This document shows positions 1 through 6,840 of a DNA stretch of 19,918 bases, in pieces. Origin of the DNA: Actinomycetes bacterium (lineage in GTDB: Bacteria; Actinomycetota; Thermoleophilia; Solirubrobacterales; 70-9); the NCBI GenBank assembly GCA_023436605.1, contig JAEZIQ010000125.1:1-19918 (forward strand). The letters run 5' to 3'. Position numbers and translations under genes: made by a program. Position 1 is the first letter of the stretch. Each line of letters starts with the position of its first letter. The notes under the pieces are model-generated. The model did no database searches. It saw only the letters and a list, made by a program, of their open reading frames with translations, and was not told the DNA's origin.

Positions 1-36
1 ATTCAGCGCTCGGGTACGCGCGCCGTTCGGCGGCCC

Positions 37-56
37 GCGGAAACCACCGTTTCCGC
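37..56. repeat. Perfect 8-bp hairpin upstream of rrf2
   Basis: GCGGAAAC (37-44) and GTTTCCGC (49-56) are perfect reverse complements around a CACC loop. No T-run follows on either strand, so it is not a classic terminator. It may end an upstream transcript or be a protein site. The rest of 1-135 holds no gene I can support. Confidence 0.45.
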
Positions 57-135
57 ACTTGGCGACGGGTAAAGCGCCGCCTTCGCCGACGCCAAAGCCA
101 GCGCTCATCGGCAGAACCCGGCAAAACCGACTAGT

Positions 136-152
136 GCTCTAGGATTTAGAGC
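136..152 (+). promoter_or_regulatory. Putative Rrf2 operator with leaderless -10 box
   Basis: GCTCTA (136-141) and TAGAGC (147-152) form a perfect inverted repeat with a 5-base spacer. It ends one base before the rrf2 ATG and contains a -10-like TAGGAT at 140-145, eight bases before the start. The core read on the minus strand, TCTAAATCCTAG (150-139), recurs with one mismatch at 11014-11025 in front of the Rieske-sufB-sufD block. I infer an autoregulatory site for the downstream Rrf2 protein. There is no ribosome binding site, so the mRNA is probably leaderless. Confidence 0.55.
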
Positions 153-153
153 G

Positions 154-636
154 ATGCTCTTCTCGACCAAAGCCGAGTATGGAGTTCGACTGATGGTCGA
201 ACTCGGACGCCAGCCGAACACCGGCCCCGTGTCGCTCAACGCGATCGCCGAAGCCGAACGCCTGCCGCTCTCCTATCTGGAGCATCTGGTGGCCAAGCTT
301 CGTCAGGCCGGCCTGGTCAAATCGACCCGCGGCGCCCACGGCGGCTACAGCCTCGCGTACCCGGCCGAGGAAATCACCATGGTCGAGGTCGTAGAAGCAC
401 TCGAGGGGCAAATCGCCCCGATGGAGTGCTTCCACGAGACTCCGGAAGGCAAGGTCCTCTGCTCACATGAGGCAGACCGGGATCACGCCTGTGCGACCAA
501 GCTGCTCTGGACCCGGGTTCAGGGTGGCGTGACCAAGGCTCTCGCCGGCACCACGCTGGCCGACCTGGTCGAGTTTTCGCGCCGTCCGCCGGAAGAGCGC
601 AAGCTACGCAAGACCGCCGTCGGCAGCGCCGCCTGA
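154..636 (+). CDS. Rrf2-family Fe-S-sensing transcriptional regulator (SufR/IscR-like)
   Basis: This 160-residue protein has the Rrf2 fold. A winged helix occupies about residues 1-70, starting MLFSTKAEYGVRLM and ending with the wing RGAHGGYSLA. It is followed by a dimerisation helix and three cysteines, C92, C103 and C113. The first sits at the same number as IscR C92. In IscR-type proteins such cysteines hold an Fe-S cluster that reports cellular Fe-S status. It lies 35 bases upstream of sufC on the same strand, so it probably controls SUF expression and, through the palindrome at its own start, itself. The ATG at 154 has no Shine-Dalgarno but has a -10-like hexamer eight bases upstream. 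Family is certain; the ligand and the target list are inferred. The C-terminal 15 residues are basic and probably disordered. Confidence 0.93.
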   Translation: MLFSTKAEYGVRLMVELGRQPNTGPVSLNAIAEAERLPLSYLEHLVAKLRQAGLVKSTRGAHGGYSLAYPAEEITMVEVVEALEGQIAPMECFHETPEGKVLCSHEADRDHACATKLLWTRVQGGVTKALAGTTLADLVEFSRRPPEERKLRKTAVGSAA

Positions 637-671
637 TCCGACGCATCCACTTTTTTCGAACGGAGCAACCA

Positions 672-1436
672 GTGGCAGAACTTGAGATCAAGAACCTTCA
701 CGTCAGGGTCGAGGAAAAGGAGATCCTGAAGGGTCTCGACCTGACCGTCGAAAAGGGCCGTGTCCACGCCCTGATGGGCCCGAACGGGTCCGGCAAGTCG
801 ACCCGCGCCACCGGGATCATGGGTCACCCGGCCCTCGAGGTGACCGAAGGCTCGATCGTCTTCAACGGCGAGGACATCACCGACGCCGACCCGGACGAGC
901 GCTCGCAGCTCGGTCTCTTCATGGCGTTCCAGTACCCGGTTGCGATTCCGGGCGTGGCGGTCAGCAAGTACCTGCGGATGATCCTCAACGCGCAGCGTGA
1001 AGCCCGCGGCGAGGCCCCGCTCAAGATCAAGGATTTCGCCGCCCAGGCCCGCGAAGCGATGGAGCTGGCCAACATCCCCCAGGAGTTCTCCAGCCGCTAC
1101 CTCAACGACGGTTTCTCCGGTGGCGAGAAGAAGCGCATGGAGCTGCTCCAGCTGGCCCTGCTCAAGCCGCAGATCGCGATCCTCGACGAGACCGACTCCG
1201 GCCTCGACATCGACGCTCTTCGCACCGTCGCCGATGGCATCAACAAGTTCACCGGTCCCGACATGGGCGCGCTGGTCATCACCCATTACCAGCGTCTGCT
1301 CCACATGGTCCAGCCCGATGTGGTCCACGTGATGTACAACGGCCGCATCGTCAAGGAAGGTGGCAAGGAACTCGTTGACCAGCTCGAAGCCGAAGGCTAC
1401 GGCTGGATCAAGGAGGAGGTCGAGGCGGCCGCCTGA
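672..1436 (+). CDS. sufC: SufC, Fe-S cluster assembly ATPase
   Basis: SufC is the ABC-type ATPase of the cytoplasmic SufBCD scaffold; ATP hydrolysis drives the SufB-SufD rearrangement for cluster assembly. The 254 residues carry Walker A GPNGSGKST (36-44), Q-loop Q87, the signature FSGGE (148-152), Walker B ending in D172-E173, the SufC-typical DSGLDIDAL after it, and H-loop H205. Length is normal for the family. The GTG start at 672 is preceded by CGGAG (661-665). Its stop overlaps the sufS ATG in TGATG, so the two are translationally coupled. One oddity is Arg at position 45, directly after GKST, where SufC proteins usually have Leu. Its partners SufB and SufD are encoded 10 kb away rather than next to it, unlike the usual actinobacterial order sufB-sufD-sufC-sufS. 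Confidence 0.96.
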   Translation: MAELEIKNLHVRVEEKEILKGLDLTVEKGRVHALMGPNGSGKSTRATGIMGHPALEVTEGSIVFNGEDITDADPDERSQLGLFMAFQYPVAIPGVAVSKYLRMILNAQREARGEAPLKIKDFAAQAREAMELANIPQEFSSRYLNDGFSGGEKKRMELLQLALLKPQIAILDETDSGLDIDALRTVADGINKFTGPDMGALVITHYQRLLHMVQPDVVHVMYNGRIVKEGGKELVDQLEAEGYGWIKEEVEAAA

Positions 1437-2698
1437 TGGCAGCCGGCTCTCCCTCCCAGGCACCGGCGGCTTCCATGTCGGTGGACGAGATCAGATCGCA
1501 GTTCCCCATCCTCGCCCGCGAGGTCAAGGGGAAGCCGCTTACCTACCTCGACAACGGCGCGACTTCGCAGAAGCCGCTGGCCGTGATCGAGGCGATGGAT
1601 CGTTACTACCGCGAGCACAACGCGAACGTCCACCGTGGTGTCCACACCCTTTCCGAAGAGGCCACCGACCTTTACGAAGGCGCCCGGGCGAAGGTCGCCA
1701 GGCTGCTGAACGCCCCGCATCAGCGGGAAGTGGTGTTTACCCGCAACATCACCGCGGCGCTCAATCTCGTGGCCCAGTCCTGGGGCGCGGCAAATCTCGG
1801 TCCCGGCGACCGCATCCTGCTGACCGAGATGGAGCACCACGCCAATGTGGTCCCCTGGTACCTGGTCGCCCAACGCACCGGGGCTCAGCTCGAGTTCGCC
1901 CCGATCGATGACGAGGGCCGACTTGATCGTGCCGCCCTGACCGAGGCTCTGGGTCGGAGCCCGAAGGTCTTCGCTTTCTCCCACGTTTCCAACGTGCTCG
2001 GCACAAAGAACCCGGCCCGCGAACTCGTGGCCGAGGCAAAGGCGGCCGGCGCCCTGACCGTGGTCGACGGTGCCCAGTCGGTGCCCAAGTTCCCGGTTGA
2101 CGTGGCCGCGATCGGTGCCGACTTCTACGGCTTCACCGCGCACAAGCTCTACGGGCCGACCGGAATCGGAGTCATGTGGGGCCGCCGCGAGCTCTGGGAG
2201 GAAATGGAGCCCTTCGAGGGTGGCGGTTCGATGATCAACAAGGTCACTCCGGAGAAGATCACCTGGGCCTCGGTCCCGGCCCGGTTCGAGGCCGGAACCC
2301 CGCCGATCGCCGAAGCCGCGGGGCTCGCCGCTGCGGTCGACTGGGTCGAAGAGATCGGTTTCCCGGCGATCGAAGCCCACGAGAACCAGCTCACCGAGTA
2401 CGCCCTCCCCCGCCTCGCCGAGGTTCCCGGCCTGACCTTGTTCGGGCCGACCGACACGGTCGACCGCGAAGGCATCCTCTCCTTCGAACTCGACGGCGTC
2501 CACCCCCACGACGTCTCCGAGATCCTCGACCGTCACGGGGTCGCGGTACGGGCCGGTCACCACTGCGCCCAGATCCTGATGCGCCGCCTCGGTGTCGCCG
2601 CCACAACCAGGGCCAGCTTCGCCGTCTACAACACCACCGACGAAGTCGACACCCTGATCGAAGCCCTCCACGACGCGCGCCGCATCTTCGGCCTTTAG
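1436..2698 (+). CDS. sufS: SufS, type II cysteine desulfurase
   Basis: SufS is a PLP-dependent class V aminotransferase-fold enzyme that converts L-cysteine to alanine and leaves a persulfide for Fe-S assembly. Within 420 residues I see the cofactor-stacking His in EMEHHAN (near 134-135), D211 in the VVDGAQ motif, the Schiff-base lysine K237 in FTAHKLYGPTG, the catalytic cysteine C377 in RAGHHCAQ, and R392 for substrate carboxylate binding. The short loop around the cysteine fits the SufS rather than the IscS class. The ATG at 1436 overlaps the sufC stop (TGATG). An AAGGAGGAGG stretch lies about 16 bases upstream, so a second ATG at 1475 (MSVDEIRSQF) is a possible alternative start. The likely sulfur acceptor is the SufU-like protein at 6412. 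Confidence 0.96.
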   Translation: MAAGSPSQAPAASMSVDEIRSQFPILAREVKGKPLTYLDNGATSQKPLAVIEAMDRYYREHNANVHRGVHTLSEEATDLYEGARAKVARLLNAPHQREVVFTRNITAALNLVAQSWGAANLGPGDRILLTEMEHHANVVPWYLVAQRTGAQLEFAPIDDEGRLDRAALTEALGRSPKVFAFSHVSNVLGTKNPARELVAEAKAAGALTVVDGAQSVPKFPVDVAAIGADFYGFTAHKLYGPTGIGVMWGRRELWEEMEPFEGGGSMINKVTPEKITWASVPARFEAGTPPIAEAAGLAAAVDWVEEIGFPAIEAHENQLTEYALPRLAEVPGLTLFGPTDTVDREGILSFELDGVHPHDVSEILDRHGVAVRAGHHCAQILMRRLGVAATTRASFAVYNTTDEVDTLIEALHDARRIFGL

Positions 2699-2711
2699 CA
2701 GCGCCGAATCG

Positions 2712-2736
2712 GACCTTGCGAAAGGTCTTCCCATTT
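2712..2736 (+). terminator. Probable terminator after sufS
   Basis: GACCTT (2712-2717) and AAGGTC (2722-2727) pair around a GCGA tetraloop (a GNRA type) and are followed by the pyrimidine-rich TTCCCATTT. It begins 14 bases after the sufS stop. The stem is short and the T-run broken, so strength is uncertain. Confidence 0.45.
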
Positions 2737-2756
2737 AAGAACGCCTGTGGTAGCTT
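2728..2756 (+). promoter_or_regulatory. Possible promoter of the secreted hydrolase gene
   Basis: TTCCCA (2728-2733) and TAGCTT (2751-2756) are spaced by 17 bases, about 65 bases before the ATG at 2822. Both boxes match the consensus only partly. Confidence 0.3.
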
Positions 2757-2821
2757 GATCGCGAGAGGGGACGGTCTCTGGCGAGAACTCGTCGCAAGCA
2801 ACCCGGGAGAGGGCAGGACTC

Positions 2822-5155
2822 ATGAAGAAGTTCGTGCGTGGATTTGTGACGGCGGCCGTCGCGGCCGTGGCATTCACGGGATTGACGGGGACAGCCGGAG
2901 CGGTCCCGCCGACCGAGATCCTTGATGGCAATGGGGACATCGCCTGCGCCACTCAGGGTGCCGGTGACTATGAAGGTCAGACCTGGTGCGGCACCGGCAC
3001 ATCCTCGGCTGGCAACGTCAGCTCCACCCCGGGGGTTGGCGGCGTGCCGATCGACATTAACTTCGCCCTCCCGGTCATCGGCGAGGCGCCCTACCCGGTC
3101 GTAATGGTCAACCACGGCAACGGCGAGCAGAAATACCCGTTCACGAACTCCTCGATGCAGCGGTGGCTGCTCAAGGGTTACGCCGTCTATTCGCAGACCA
3201 GCCGCGGTTTCGGCTACACCTGCCTGCTGAATCCGAATGACTCGGGCTGCGAAGCCGGCTATTCCCACATGATGGACTACCGGTTCGAGGTACGGGACTC
3301 GCAGAACATTCTCGGTCTGCTCGCCGATGAAGATCTAATCCAACCCAGGAAGATCGCTGCGACGGGTGCCTCCTACGGAGGTGCGATGTCGATGTCCCTG
3401 GCCGTGCTGAAAAACCGCGTGATGAATCTCGACGGAACGCTCCACCCGTGGCAAAGTCCTGAAGGCAAGGACCTGGAGATCGCCGTCGCCGCTCCGCTGG
3501 CGACCTGGAGCGACTTCAACTCGGCGATGTTCCCGAACGGCAACGCGGTCGACTACATAAAGGATGCCGGCTACTACGGACCGACCGGGATCATGAAGGA
3601 GTCCTACGTCCAGGGACTGCTGCCGGCGGGACGCTACGCGTCGGCGGGCATCGACCCTCAGGCCGATGTTCTCGGCTGGACCAACCGCCTCAACCAGGGT
3701 GAGCCCTACGACGGCGATCCGGCTGTGGAAGCAGGTATTTCCGAGGTCAGTACTTACCACTCGTCCTACGGACTGCCGCCGACGCAGGCTCCGGCACCGA
3801 TCTTCTGGGTCCAGGGGTTCACGGACGACGTCTTCCCGGTCGACGAAGCCACCCGCTTCTACAACCGCCACCGCGCCCTGTTCCCCGAAAGTCCGATCGG
3901 ACTGTTCTTCGCTTCGGTCGGTCACCCGCGCGGCCAGGGCCAGGCGAATGTCTTCACGGCCTACGGCCAGGCTATGGGGGATTGGGTGGATCACTACCTG
4001 ACCGGGACGGGCACCGCTCCTCCGAGCAACGTGACCACCTACACCCAGACCTGCCCGGGCAACCCCGACGCTGGCGGTCCGTACACGGCACCGGACTGGG
4101 CCTCGATCGCGCCCGGCGAGATCCGGGTACTTGGCGGCTCTACCGTTCGGACGATCGACCCGAACGGTGGCGATTTCGCTGCCGCGAAAGCGTTCAACCC
4201 GCTGTCGTCGATCTTCGGCACCCCTCCGGAAGGAACCGCCTGTGCGGTCGCCAACGGCGTCCAGGAGCCGGGTTCGGTGAACTTTGAGACGGAGCCGGCT
4301 CCGGCTGGCGGTTACACCGTGATGGGCGCGTCAACCGTCGTCCTCAAGGTCGCAGTGCCCGGCGAGGGTTCGCAGATCGCGGCCCGTCTGGTTGACATCT
4401 CGCCCGACGGGGCCGAGAAGATCCTGGTCTCCCGTGGTCTCTGGCGCCCCGATGGCAGCGGTTTTCAGGTGTTCCAGCTGTTCGCCAACGGCTGGAAGGT
4501 AGAGGAAGGTCACCGACTGAGACTCGAGCTGCTTCCCCGCGATGCGGGACAAGCCAAACCGGGAGGCTTCTTCAACAACTACGGCCGTCCTTCGAACGAT
4601 CAGCGGAGTGTGTCGGTCAGCTACGTCGACCTGCGAATCCCGGTGCTCGAGGCACCGGGTTCGCTCGGCGGCATGATCAAGGCTCCCGCCCCGCGGGTCC
4701 TGCCGGACCGGCCCGGGGTCGAGCTCGCAAAGGGAAACGAGGAGATCGGCTCGATACCGATCGCCGAGTACGCGAGGCTGTCCAACGTCGGCCTGCCCCG
4801 GGTGTCAGGCAAGCCCACGGTCAAGGGCAAGACGATGCGGGTCAAGTTGATCTGCCCGGCGAAGTTCAGCTCCTGCCCGATCGTCAGCTTCGCCGTTCGT
4901 GGCAAAGGCAAGGTTCGGGGCTTCAAGAAGCCGCTGCTCGGGAAGGGCAAGGGCCTGGTCGGCAATCCCGGTCAGATCAGGACGTTCACGCTACCGCTGA
5001 CTCGCAATGCCCGCAGGATCTTCGCTGACAAGAAGATCCGGAAGCGCGGCAAGGTGAAGATCGTCAAGGGAGCAAAGTCGGTGAAAGCGTCGGTCACGAT
5101 CAACGGCAAGGACGCCGGGGGCACGACCGTCAAACGCATCGGGAAAGTGCGCTGA
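2822..5155 (+). CDS. Secreted S15/CocE-NonD-type alpha/beta hydrolase
   Basis: The 777-residue protein begins with a Sec signal peptide (MKKFVRGF, hydrophobic core about 8-24, AGA site near 25-27). The hydrolase core (about 35-400) has an oxyanion region VVMVNHGNG, a nucleophile elbow GASYGG with Ser184, an acidic site in GFTDD (335-336) and His368 in SVGHPRG. This is the Ser-Asp-His triad order of X-Pro dipeptidyl-peptidase/cocaine-esterase relatives. Residues about 410-640 match the C-terminal jelly-roll of that group. From about 650 there is an extra Lys/Gly-rich tail of roughly 125 residues with two close cysteines (CPAKFSSCP), probably a beta-sandwich wall-associated domain. The substrate (peptide, ester or amide) cannot be told from sequence. 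The start is supported by GGAGAGGG (2806-2813). It stands as a single-gene unit, convergent with the TetR gene. Confidence 0.85.
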   Translation: MKKFVRGFVTAAVAAVAFTGLTGTAGAVPPTEILDGNGDIACATQGAGDYEGQTWCGTGTSSAGNVSSTPGVGGVPIDINFALPVIGEAPYPVVMVNHGNGEQKYPFTNSSMQRWLLKGYAVYSQTSRGFGYTCLLNPNDSGCEAGYSHMMDYRFEVRDSQNILGLLADEDLIQPRKIAATGASYGGAMSMSLAVLKNRVMNLDGTLHPWQSPEGKDLEIAVAAPLATWSDFNSAMFPNGNAVDYIKDAGYYGPTGIMKESYVQGLLPAGRYASAGIDPQADVLGWTNRLNQGEPYDGDPAVEAGISEVSTYHSSYGLPPTQAPAPIFWVQGFTDDVFPVDEATRFYNRHRALFPESPIGLFFASVGHPRGQGQANVFTAYGQAMGDWVDHYLTGTGTAPPSNVTTYTQTCPGNPDAGGPYTAPDWASIAPGEIRVLGGSTVRTIDPNGGDFAAAKAFNPLSSIFGTPPEGTACAVANGVQEPGSVNFETEPAPAGGYTVMGASTVVLKVAVPGEGSQIAARLVDISPDGAEKILVSRGLWRPDGSGFQVFQLFANGWKVEEGHRLRLELLPRDAGQAKPGGFFNNYGRPSNDQRSVSVSYVDLRIPVLEAPGSLGGMIKAPAPRVLPDRPGVELAKGNEEIGSIPIAEYARLSNVGLPRVSGKPTVKGKTMRVKLICPAKFSSCPIVSFAVRGKGKVRGFKKPLLGKGKGLVGNPGQIRTFTLPLTRNARRIFADKKIRKRGKVKIVKGAKSVKASVTINGKDAGGTTVKRIGKVR

Positions 5156-5157
5156 CC

Positions 5158-5181
5158 GGGAAGTTCAGGAGGAAGCTTCCC
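5158..5181. terminator. Possible shared terminator hairpin between convergent genes
   Basis: GGGAAG (5158-5163) pairs with CTTCCC (5176-5181) across a 12-base loop. It sits just after the hydrolase stop and overlaps the last codons of the minus-strand TetR gene. There is no T-run, so this is weak. Confidence 0.25.
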
Positions 5182-5830
5182 GACCTGGCGCGTCCCCGCC
5201 GAGCAGCACGAACTGAAGCGACATCAGCCGGTCGATCAAGCCGCTCGGATCGGAGAGTTGATCCCGGCGGAACTCCGCCCCGATGCTTTCGATGATTGCC
5301 CCAGCCGCCATCCGCGGCACCCAGGATGGAGCTTCGGGCAAGTCTGAGTTCTCGGCCTGGGCCCGCTTCCCGCTGGCCTCCAGCAGGCGAACATAGCTCT
5401 CGAGCAGCCGGTCCCGGTGGAGAAGACCCGGTTCTCCCGCCGCCGGCAGCTCGAGGAACATCATGCGGGCGACCGCGGGCTGATCCCGCAGCCAGTTGAC
5501 CAACGCGGCGGTGCCCAATTCGACTCCGTCGACCCAGCGCTCGGAGTCCAACGCCACCTCGTAGAGGTGAGCTAGCATCGCCTCGGAGGCTGAATCACAG
5601 GCGGCGAGGAACGCTTCGTCGCGATTGGCGAACTCGCGGTAGAAGGCGCCCCTGGAAACCCGCGCCCGGGTCGTGATCTCGGAGACAGTCAGATCGCCGT
5701 ATCCGACCTCTCCCACCGCCTCGGTGGTCCCGATCAGGATCCGCTTTCGCTGGTCACCCTCGACCTCTTCCCGACTCAGCTTGTGCCTGCCCCGGGGCAG
5801 GGTCTCTACAGCCTCGCTGTCTAGGTACAC
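5165..5830 (-). CDS. TetR/AcrR-family transcriptional regulator
   Basis: A 221-residue TetR-type repressor. The N-terminal DNA-binding domain spans about residues 25-75 and includes the family pattern TVSEITTRARVSRGAFYREFANRDEAF. The remainder is an all-helical ligand-binding and dimerisation domain with no clear ligand signature. The GTG start at 5830 lacks a Shine-Dalgarno but has TAGAAT seven bases upstream. It lies 63 bases downstream of the VOC gene on the same strand and may regulate it or the neighbouring secreted hydrolase; neither is shown by an obvious operator. The 20-odd residues before the HTH are charged and may be a flexible arm; a later start is possible. Confidence 0.88.
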   Translation of the reverse strand: MYLDSEAVETLPRGRHKLSREEVEGDQRKRILIGTTEAVGEVGYGDLTVSEITTRARVSRGAFYREFANRDEAFLAACDSASEAMLAHLYEVALDSERWVDGVELGTAALVNWLRDQPAVARMMFLELPAAGEPGLLHRDRLLESYVRLLEASGKRAQAENSDLPEAPSWVPRMAAGAIIESIGAEFRRDQLSDPSGLIDRLMSLQFVLLGGDAPGREASS

Positions 5831-5837
5831 CCGCGGT

Positions 5838-5843
5838 ATTCTA
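5838..5843 (-). promoter_or_regulatory. -10-like box of leaderless tetR gene
   Basis: TAGAAT on the minus strand ends seven bases before the GTG at 5830. It has the same geometry as several other genes in the window. Confidence 0.45.
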
Positions 5844-5893
5844 CTGCCGGGTACGAGCGCCTTTTAGGCATCCACTTCAACGGTCAGACGGCT

Positions 5894-6331
5894 TCAGGTC
5901 ACGGGACCTATCTGCACGTCTCCGTCGTCGGAGACCTGGAAGCCCGGGTTCCATGCGACTTCCCAACGGAAGCCGTCGGGGTCCGCGAAGTGTCCCGACA
6001 CCCCACCCCACTCCCGCTTGGTTGCGTGAGAAATTTCCGATCCTCCGACTGACACCGCGCGGTCGATCACCTGCTGGACCTGGTCGGGTGAGTCGACGAG
6101 GTGTCCAAAGGCGATCGGCGGGGCTTTCTCACCGTGGCCGACGTCACCGGCTTCCTGTTCCATCTGCTCGATAACGAACAGGGACAGCAGGACACCGTGT
6201 CCGATCTGGATGAAAATCACTTCGTCCGGCACGTCCAGCTTCGGTTTCCATCCCAGACCGTCCACGTAGAACTTCCTGGAGGTGTCCAGGTCCCTCACGC
6301 CAAGGGTGATTATCTGGGTTTCGGGTTCGAT
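5894..6331 (-). CDS. VOC-family (glyoxalase/bleomycin-resistance-like) protein, probable ATC start
   Basis: A single vicinal-oxygen-chelate domain. It opens with the first strand and helix (QIITLGVRDLDTSRKFYVDGLGW) and ends with GHFADPDGFRWEVAWNPGF, whose Glu is the usual C-terminal metal ligand. The N-terminal metal His seen in true glyoxalase I is not present in the first strand, so the reaction is unknown. The first standard start codon in frame is GTG at 6298, but it would cut off the first beta strand. Reading upstream to the in-frame stop at 6343-6341, the frame contains no ATG, GTG or TTG. An ATC at 6331 lies exactly six bases after TAGGCT, the spacing seen before other starts here, giving 145 residues. 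I therefore extend the gene to 6331; the conservative annotation is 5894-6298. A TetR gene follows on the same strand. Confidence 0.8.
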   Translation of the reverse strand: MEPETQIITLGVRDLDTSRKFYVDGLGWKPKLDVPDEVIFIQIGHGVLLSLFVIEQMEQEAGDVGHGEKAPPIAFGHLVDSPDQVQQVIDRAVSVGGSEISHATKREWGGVSGHFADPDGFRWEVAWNPGFQVSDDGDVQIGPVT

Positions 6332-6337
6332 GAATCG

Positions 6338-6343
6338 AGCCTA
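6338..6343 (-). promoter_or_regulatory. -10-like box before the VOC gene
   Basis: TAGGCT on the minus strand, then CGATTC, then ATC. The block from hexamer to start matches 13 of 15 bases of TAGGCTGGATTCATG at 10664-10678, which precedes another gene. Confidence 0.45.
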
Positions 6344-6395
6344 CCCTCTCGCCGTCGGGTCCAAGCGGTTCCGGCAGCAGATCCTCGGCGTCAGC

Positions 6396-6401
6396 TAACC
6401 T
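6396..6401 (+). promoter_or_regulatory. -10-like box before sufU
   Basis: TAACCT ends ten bases before the ATG at 6412, with no Shine-Dalgarno in between. I see no copy of the putative Rrf2 site here. Confidence 0.35.
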
Positions 6402-6411
6402 CGTTCGACCG

Positions 6412-6837
6412 ATGGAAGAGCTATATCGCGAACAGATCCTCGAGCACTACAAGCGTCCTCACAACTTCGGCGCGGTCGAGAATCCCGACCTTGAGTTCGA
6501 GGACACGAACCCGTTCTGCGGCGACGAGCAGCACGTCACGATCCGCCTCGACGACGAGGACCGGGTTGCCGACGTCAAGTTCGAGGGCCAGGGCTGCGCA
6601 ATTTCCACCGCGGCCACCTCGCTTCTCACGGATGAGCTGGTCGGCATGAGCCGGGAAGAGCTGGTCAAGCTGCCCAAGGAGTACGTGCTCGATCTACTCG
6701 GCATCGACATCTCCGCCACTCGCATGAAGTGCGCCCTGCTCGGCCTCAAGGTCGTGAAAAGCGCTGGTCTCGGACAGATCGCCGACTGGGACGACGCCGG
6801 CGAGCAGGGCGACCCCTCGCTGGCTTCCGAGATCTAA
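6412..6837 (+). CDS. sufU: SufU/IscU-like Fe-S assembly protein
   Basis: A 141-residue protein of the IscU/SufU/NifU-N family. Three conserved cysteines and an acidic ligand are visible: C36 and D38 in NPFCGDE, C62 in GQGCAIS, and C107 in TRMKCALLG. In SufU these bind zinc and accept persulfide sulfur from SufS; in IscU they scaffold a cluster. The R-x-K-C-A surroundings of the last cysteine and the type II SufS nearby argue for SufU. However, the C62-C107 distance is 45, close to IscU (43) and well short of Bacillus subtilis SufU (62), so the SufU-specific insertion is missing. The gene is alone, 3.7 kb from sufS, with a probable leaderless start. It converges on the minus-strand gene ending at 6841. 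Confidence 0.92.
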   Translation: MEELYREQILEHYKRPHNFGAVENPDLEFEDTNPFCGDEQHVTIRLDDEDRVADVKFEGQGCAISTAATSLLTDELVGMSREELVKLPKEYVLDLLGIDISATRMKCALLGLKVVKSAGLGQIADWDDAGEQGDPSLASEI

Positions 6838-6840
6838 GGC

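Noticed and set aside
1..108. Open minus-strand frame from ATG at 108 off the window edge, possibly a gene divergent from rrf2
   Set aside because: It has only 36 codons, weak third-position GC bias, no promoter-like box or Shine-Dalgarno, and no recognisable motif.
1397..2734. Long open frame on the minus strand opposite sufS
   Set aside because: It is the complement of a well-supported gene. High GC leaves antisense frames open, and its protein is low in complexity and matches no family.
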